Shown here piece by piece: positions 29,837 through 35,125 of a DNA stretch of 35,125 nucleotides. Each line of letters begins with the position of its first letter. Position 1 is the stretch's first letter. The stretch covers positions 1-35,125 of the forward strand of contig WTIF01000292.1 in NCBI GenBank assembly GCA_011522845.1. Direction: 5' to 3'. Source of the DNA: Deltaproteobacteria bacterium (GTDB lineage: Bacteria; SAR324; NAC60-12). Both the position numbers and the translations under genes were made by a program. The notes beneath the pieces were generated by a model. That model made no database searches and was not told the DNA's origin. It saw nothing but the letters and a program-made list of their open reading frames with translations.

Positions 29837-30847
29837 ATGGAAATTCGACAGGATTTCGTTGACAGCATTGGCAACACACCACTGATTCGCTTGCGGAAGG
29901 CTTCAGAATTGACTGGGTGTACAATCCTGGGAAAAGCAGAGTTTCTAAATCCAGGAGGATCTGTAAAGGACCGAGCTGCCCGGGCAATTATTCTGGATGC
30001 AGAGAAGAAAGGATTGCTTCAACCAGGTGGCTTGATTGTCGAAGGAACCGCTGGGAATACTGGAATTGGACTCGCCCTGGTTGGAAACGCCCGCGGCTAC
30101 CGCACCTTGATCGTTATTCCTGAGACTCAGAGCGAAGAAAAAAAAGACATGCTGCGACTCTGTGGTGCTGTGGTCAAAGAAGTTCCAGCAGTGCCCTACA
30201 AAGATCCAAATAACTATATTCATCAGTCGCGTAGAATCGCCGAGGAAACAGCCGCAACCGAATCCAATGGTGCCATTTGGGCCAATCAATTTGACAACAC
30301 AGCAAATCGAATGGGGCACTATGAAACTACAGGACCAGAAATTTGGGAGCAGACCGATGGGACTGTGGATGCCTTTATTTGCTCCGTTGGTACGGGAGGA
30401 ACCTTGGCAGGGACAGCCATGGCGCTACGCGAGAGAAATCCTGATATTGTGATAGGTTTGGTTGATCCAATGGGGGCTGCGCTCTACTCTTACTATACCA
30501 CAGGTGAGTTACAGTCTGTTGGAAGCTCAATTACTGAAGGAATTGGTCAGGGAAGGATCACTGCTAATTTGGAAGGACTTAAGGTAGACGCTGCATTTCG
30601 AGTCACTGATGATGAAATGTTGCCAATCTGCTTTGAACTGTTGAGAGATGAAGCGCTATGTTTGGGAGGGTCAGCAGCTCTGAATGTTGCAGGTGCGATC
30701 CGTTTGGCTAAGCAACTTGGACCAGGCAAAACCATTGTCACTGTACTTTGTGACTCAGGTGTCCGCTACAAATCCAAGCTCTTCAATCCAGAGTTTTTGC
30801 GAAGCAAAGATTTGCCAGTACCAATCTGGCTGGAGAATGGTGAATGA
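29837..30847 (+). CDS. Cysteine synthase / PLP-dependent beta-replacing enzyme
   Basis: 336 aa; DSIGNTPLIRLRKASELTGCTILGKAEFLNPGGSVKDRAA (PLP Lys), EGTAGNTGIGLALVG, SVGTGGTLAGTA, GGSAALNVAGAIRLA. Confidence 0.92.
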   Translation: MEIRQDFVDSIGNTPLIRLRKASELTGCTILGKAEFLNPGGSVKDRAARAIILDAEKKGLLQPGGLIVEGTAGNTGIGLALVGNARGYRTLIVIPETQSEEKKDMLRLCGAVVKEVPAVPYKDPNNYIHQSRRIAEETAATESNGAIWANQFDNTANRMGHYETTGPEIWEQTDGTVDAFICSVGTGGTLAGTAMALRERNPDIVIGLVDPMGAALYSYYTTGELQSVGSSITEGIGQGRITANLEGLKVDAAFRVTDDEMLPICFELLRDEALCLGGSAALNVAGAIRLAKQLGPGKTIVTVLCDSGVRYKSKLFNPEFLRSKDLPVPIWLENGE

Positions 30848-31896
30848 AAACACGAGTTGCGATCCTCTGTGGTGGTTTGAGTGGTGAGCATCAAGTATCT
30901 TTGATCTCGGCTTTCAATATCGCCAGAGCCCTTTCAAGAGAAAACTACGAGGTTCAGCTAATCGGTATCCGCAAAGATGGGAGTTGGTGCTGGAGGTCTG
31001 AGGGGGACTTACTTTGCCAAACAGATGATATTCGTGAAATCCATTTGCATCCAGCAGCAGAAACTCTTCTTCCAAGACAATTGGGTCAGCTACAAAATGA
31101 ACAAGGAAAGTTACAGTGGCAGGCAGATATTTGTTTCCCAATCACCCACGGAAATTTTGGAGAAGACGGCTCCTTGCAAGGGATGCTGCGACTACTTCGA
31201 ATTCCCTTTGTCGGTTGCGATGTTTGGGGATCTGCGATCAGCATGGATAAGGATGTCACAAAGCGACTGCTCGTTCAGGCAGGGCTTCCGGTCACTCCCT
31301 TTATCACGTTACGTAGGAATGAAAACCTCCTCTATTCTGAAGTAGTCGCTAGATTGGGGTCGCCATTCTTCGTGAAACCAACTCGTGAGGGCTCTTCTTT
31401 GGGAGTTGCCAAGGTTCGCAACGAGGATGAATATCTAGAAGCCTTGAAAGAAGCCTTCTCTCTGGACCACAAAATTTTGCTGGAACAAGCCATCATCGGT
31501 CGGGAAATTGAAGCTGCTGTCCTTGGAAATGATTCTCCTGAAGTGGCTGCGACTCTGGGTGAAATCATTCCCAATCATGAATTCTACTCCTATGACGCGA
31601 AGTACGTCGATCCGAATGGGGCGAGCCTGAAAATTCCTGCGGAGATTGAAGCTGATGTTGCAAATCGGATTCTTGATTTGGCTGCGGAGTCTTTCCGGAT
31701 CGTCGAAGGTCTAGGGATGGCACGTGTTGATTTCTTCCTAACCAAAGATAATCAGATTTACATTAACGAAATCAACACACTGCCTGGATTTACAAGCATT
31801 AGCATGTACCCGAAACTCTGGGAAGCATCGGGCTTGTCTTATTCAGAATTATTGCACCAATTGGTACAGTTGGGTCTTCAAAGAGCGACTGTGTAA
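30844..31896 (+). CDS. ddl: D-alanine--D-alanine ligase
   Basis: 350 aa; VAILCGGLSGEHQVSLISA, THGNFGEDGSLQGMLRLLRIPFVGCDVWGSAISMDK, FVKPTREGSSLGVAKV, RVDFFLTKDNQIYINEINTLPGFTSISMYPKLWEASG. Confidence 0.95.
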   Translation: MKTRVAILCGGLSGEHQVSLISAFNIARALSRENYEVQLIGIRKDGSWCWRSEGDLLCQTDDIREIHLHPAAETLLPRQLGQLQNEQGKLQWQADICFPITHGNFGEDGSLQGMLRLLRIPFVGCDVWGSAISMDKDVTKRLLVQAGLPVTPFITLRRNENLLYSEVVARLGSPFFVKPTREGSSLGVAKVRNEDEYLEALKEAFSLDHKILLEQAIIGREIEAAVLGNDSPEVAATLGEIIPNHEFYSYDAKYVDPNGASLKIPAEIEADVANRILDLAAESFRIVEGLGMARVDFFLTKDNQIYINEINTLPGFTSISMYPKLWEASGLSYSELLHQLVQLGLQRATV

Positions 31897-31898
31897 CT

Positions 31899-32375
31899 GT
31901 GAGAATACACAAGAATCCACTGTTGCAGGTGGTGTTGGTAGAACCGCAGATTCCGCCAAATACAGGGAACATTGCGCGATTGTGTGCGGCGACGAAGTGT
32001 CACCTTATTTTAGCTGGTGAACTTGGTTTTGAACTTTCCGATCGCACCCTTAAGCGGGCTGGGCTGGACTATTGGGATTGGGTCAGTTGGGAGCACATCC
32101 TGTCTTGGGAAGACTGGGTCAAACAGTTAGACTTCACACGGTGTCATTTTCTCTCTACTCATGCGATGACTCCTTACACCCAGATGCCGATTCAAGCGGG
32201 TGATTTTGTCTTTTTTGGCAAGGAAACGGCCGGTTTGCCAAAGTGGTTGTGGCAACCACATCCGGAAAGAAGCTTCACGATTCCCATGTGGGAATCTGAG
32301 GTGCGCAGTTTGAATCTTGCCTCTGCTGCCTCAATCGTGGTTTATGACGGACTCCGTCGCCTGGTCCCTTTTTAA
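31899..32375 (+). CDS. trmL: tRNA (cytidine/uridine-2'-O-)-methyltransferase, TrmL-like (GTG start)
   Basis: 158 aa; LVEPQIPPNTGNIARLCAATKCHLILAGELGFELSDRTLKRAGLDYWD, FFGKETAGLP, IPMWESEVRSLNLASAASIVVYDGLR SPOUT knot. Confidence 0.9.
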   Translation: MRIHKNPLLQVVLVEPQIPPNTGNIARLCAATKCHLILAGELGFELSDRTLKRAGLDYWDWVSWEHILSWEDWVKQLDFTRCHFLSTHAMTPYTQMPIQAGDFVFFGKETAGLPKWLWQPHPERSFTIPMWESEVRSLNLASAASIVVYDGLRRLVPF

Positions 32376-32444
32376 ACATTTGACATCCATAAATTCTTTC
32401 TTTCAGATTCACGACGCTGTGCTACAGTAGCCCCTCCTTCATGG

Positions 32445-33392
32445 ATGACTGAGAAACAAGAAACGACATACAGCATGGAACAACGAGCGAAACTTTGGGC
32501 TGTGGGTGGTGGCAAAGGAGGCGTGGGAAAGAGCTTCCTGACCACAAATATTGGGGTCTTGCTGGCCAAAGAAGGCAAGCGAGTGGTGCTTATGGATCTG
32601 GACCTGGGCGGAGCGAATCTTCATACTTGCCTCGGGGTCACTGATCTGGATCGGGGAGTGTCTGACTTCTTGATGAGGCGCTACGAAGAGTTGGAAGAAG
32701 CCTTGGTTCCAACCCAAGTACCCAATCTTTTCCTCCTAAGCGGAGCTCAGGATAGCCTAAATATCGCGAATCCAAAGTATGCGCAAAAAATTCGACTTCT
32801 CCGTGAATTGAAAAAAATTGAAGCGGACTACATTCTGATGGACTTGGGGGCCGGGACTTCTTTCAACACCCTAGATTTTTTCATTGCCGCAGACACACAA
32901 TTACTGGTAGCGATACCTGAGCCGACCTCTATCGAAAATGCCTATCGTTTCATCAAAAGTTCATTCTATCGGCAGATCCGACTTTATAGTGAAACCCCAG
33001 AGTTGCGGGATTTGGTTGAAGAATCAATGGATCGTAACAATCGGCACGGGATCCGCACTCCGCGTGAATTGCTGCTTCACCTGAAGGAACTGGGACCGGA
33101 GATGTCTGATTTCGCGGAACAACAAACAGAGAGATATCGACCCAGTCTCATTCTGAATCAGGTTCGTTCCAACAACGACATCAAGGTCGGCCACGCAATG
33201 GAAACCGCCTGTCTAAAATACTTTGGACTATCTGTAGATTTTCGAGGATATGTGACGAACAACGATTTGGTAAGACGCTCAGTCTTACAGCGCAAGCCCT
33301 TGATGATGCAGTCACCCGATTCAGAAATCGGGCAAGACCTGCAACGCCTGCTCGGTAACATTTTGCAGCGTCAAAAGGTGCCACCGTCATGA
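32445..33392 (+). CDS. MinD/ParA-family ATPase (MinD/FlhG-like)
   Basis: 315 aa; GGGKGGVGKSFLTTNIGVLLAKEGKRVVLMDLDLGGANLHTCLGV deviant Walker A; DYILMDLGAGTSFNTLDFFIAAD. Confidence 0.88.
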   Translation: MTEKQETTYSMEQRAKLWAVGGGKGGVGKSFLTTNIGVLLAKEGKRVVLMDLDLGGANLHTCLGVTDLDRGVSDFLMRRYEELEEALVPTQVPNLFLLSGAQDSLNIANPKYAQKIRLLRELKKIEADYILMDLGAGTSFNTLDFFIAADTQLLVAIPEPTSIENAYRFIKSSFYRQIRLYSETPELRDLVEESMDRNNRHGIRTPRELLLHLKELGPEMSDFAEQQTERYRPSLILNQVRSNNDIKVGHAMETACLKYFGLSVDFRGYVTNNDLVRRSVLQRKPLMMQSPDSEIGQDLQRLLGNILQRQKVPPS

Positions 33393-33772
33393 ATGCGGAG
33401 TCGGAGATAAGCCGGGTTCTGTTCTCTTCTAAGAGCCGTGATCATTTATCTAGGATTGCTGTTACCAGCAACCTCCAGCATCCTACCCGATCGCCAGACG
33501 GGCCGCCTGATCACGATCCTATTTGGACTTGCAGCGGATGGGGTTTACCCTGCCAGGTCTGTCACCAGCCCCGCGGTGAGCTCTTACCTCCCCGTTTCAC
33601 CCTTGCCTGTGCCGAAGCCATCGGCGGTCTATTCTCTGTGGCACTTTCCGTCGGCTCACGCCGCCTGGCCGTTAGCCAGCATCCTGCCCTGTGCTGCCCG
33701 GACTTTCCTCTCGCAGCTCGAGAATCATGAGTGATTCCCTCGCTACCAGCGATCACGTATCTAACTCCGCAA
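33393..33772 (-). ncRNA. rnpB: RNase P RNA, bacterial A-type (ends approximate)
   Basis: Minus-strand sequence contains GAGGAAAGTCCGGGC, AGGGTGAAACGG, GGTAAACCCC, CAAATAGGA and ACAGAACCCGGCTTAT; P1 stem formed by 5' GCGGAGT (33764-33770) and 3' ACTCCGC (33395-33401). Confidence 0.95.
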
Positions 33773-33913
33773 GTTCTCTACGCTATCAAGAAGTCTTTGT
33801 AATCGCTAACCATTTTTTCATCACTGGCCAGTCTGCCTTGAGGAGTATGTTCATTGGCGCTGCCTACGGTCCCTCGTTGAGTGACCGCTCTCTCGAACTC
33901 TAGCTAACCGCAC

Positions 33914-35008
33914 ATGACCCTTCTAATCGTTTTTGTAGCAATGGCAATAGGAATCTCCTTTGTCTGCTCCATTGCCGAAGCCGTCTTACTCAGCATCACT
34001 CCAGCCTACGTTGCTCTTTTGCAGGAAAAAGGAAAGCGCTCCGGAGAAATGTTGTTTCAACTGAAGGAAAATGTGGATCGGCCGCTCACCGCCATCCTGA
34101 CCCTAAATACCATCGCCAACACGGTAGGAGCCGCTGGAGTTGGTGTTCAAGCAACTCAACTTTTTGGTGATGAGTATCTTGGCGTTGCCTCAGGAGCTTT
34201 GACGCTAATGATTCTGATCTTCTCAGAAATCATTCCCAAAACGATGGGAGCTGCCTTCTGGCGAACTTTGGCCCCGACGGTCGGTTACTTCATCAAGTAC
34301 CTAGTTTTGATTCTCTTGCCCTTCGTTTGGCTCGCAGAGTTCTTAACACGGGGTATGAAGCAGCATCGTGAGTTGACTGGTTTCAGCCGAGAAGAGTTCG
34401 CCTCGATGGCGGAGCTGGGCATCAAAGAGGGCCAACTCGAAGAGAGTGAATCAAGGATTCTTCGCAATCTCTTTCGTTTCCGCTCCTCCTATGCGGAAGA
34501 TATCATGACCCCCCGAACCGTTGTGTTCTCCTTGGAGGAAAATCTGACTGTAGACGAATATTTTACCCTGCACCCACAAAATCCATTCTCACGGATTCCA
34601 ATCTATCAGAAGCACCCTGATCAAGTGACAGGGTATGTTCTTAAAAACGATATCATCATGGCCCAAGCGCAAGACAGGCCTCAGACCAGGCTCAGTGATT
34701 TTCGACGGCAAGTGGTGGTGACACGTTACAATGCTACCATCGCCGAGGTTTTTGATCTGATGATCAGCAAGCGTGAACAACTCGCTTTGGTGGTTGATGA
34801 CGACTGGGGAACGATGGTTGGAGTCGTGTCGATGGAAGATGTCGTCGAGACCTTGCTGGGCTTGGAGATCGTTGATGAGGACGACAAAAACGAGGATATG
34901 CAGGTGCTGGCTCGTCGCCTATGGGAACGGCGGGCCCGAGCTATGGGATTGCAGTTGGACGACAAGGAAGATCAACCTTCTCGTCAAGAACCTCAGGGCG
35001 CTTCTTAG
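33914..35008 (+). CDS. CNNM-domain (DUF21) plus CBS-pair membrane protein, hemolysin/CorC-like ion transporter family
   Basis: 364 aa; SIAEAVLLSITPAYV, ILTLNTIANTVGAAGVG, LIFSEIIPKTMGA, EDIMTPRTVV, FSRIPIY, DWGTMVGVVSMEDVVETLLGLEIVDE. Confidence 0.92.
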   Translation: MTLLIVFVAMAIGISFVCSIAEAVLLSITPAYVALLQEKGKRSGEMLFQLKENVDRPLTAILTLNTIANTVGAAGVGVQATQLFGDEYLGVASGALTLMILIFSEIIPKTMGAAFWRTLAPTVGYFIKYLVLILLPFVWLAEFLTRGMKQHRELTGFSREEFASMAELGIKEGQLEESESRILRNLFRFRSSYAEDIMTPRTVVFSLEENLTVDEYFTLHPQNPFSRIPIYQKHPDQVTGYVLKNDIIMAQAQDRPQTRLSDFRRQVVVTRYNATIAEVFDLMISKREQLALVVDDDWGTMVGVVSMEDVVETLLGLEIVDEDDKNEDMQVLARRLWERRARAMGLQLDDKEDQPSRQEPQGAS

Positions 35009-35125
35009 CATCGACGGACATCCTGTCTTCAGAGTGAACCAGCTGTTGCCCAACCCGCTCCCTCCGGTGTCATCCCCGAGGCAACATCAACCTTAACGGC
35101 CAATTACTAAATTTCAAGTAAGAAA

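Noticed and set aside
32380-32385. TTGACA directly after the trmL stop as a -35 box for the MinD-like gene
   Set aside because: A perfect -35 hexamer, but the only -10 at proper spacing (TCAGAT) is poor; not enough to call a promoter.
33389-33756. ORFs 33389..33730 (+), 33438..33734 (+), 33562..33756 (-)
   Set aside because: They fall within the RNase P RNA gene; the sequence conservation is explained by rnpB.

Overview
The window is a mostly conventional bacterial housekeeping region, probably proteobacterial-like (inference), with CDSs tightly packed on both strands. A minus-strand translation/lipid/envelope supercluster (rpsB-tsf-pyrH-frr-mraY-fabG-acpP-fabF) is followed by panB, an RNB-family ribonuclease, an MscK/MscS-type channel, mtnN, an aminotransferase, a GlcD-like FAD oxidase, a dihydrolipoamide-dehydrogenase-like flavoprotein, lysA, tgt, sohB, pheT, a LolD-like ATPase, cysteine synthase, ddl, trmL, a MinD/ParA ATPase, the RNase P RNA gene on the minus strand, and a CNNM/CBS protein. 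The standout is a 145-aa ORF (12660..13097, minus) that carries the full signature of a bacterial CULT domain, the thalidomide-binding domain of cereblon: two CxxC zinc half-sites and the W-x5-W-x13-W-x-Y ligand cage. It overlaps the 3' end of an MscK-like channel gene and is convergent, with overlapping stop codons, to an exported Gln-rich protein. Other points of interest are a flavoprotein of the disulfide reductase fold that lacks both redox cysteines, a truncated ParA P-loop remnant, a divergent MraY with an extended C-terminus outside a mur cluster, an unannotated 41-aa lipoprotein, and an rnpB gene that abuts the minD-like stop codon. No CRISPR array, tRNA, rRNA or intact mobile element was recognised by eye. 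Database and structure searches were not possible; all calls rest on reading motifs.
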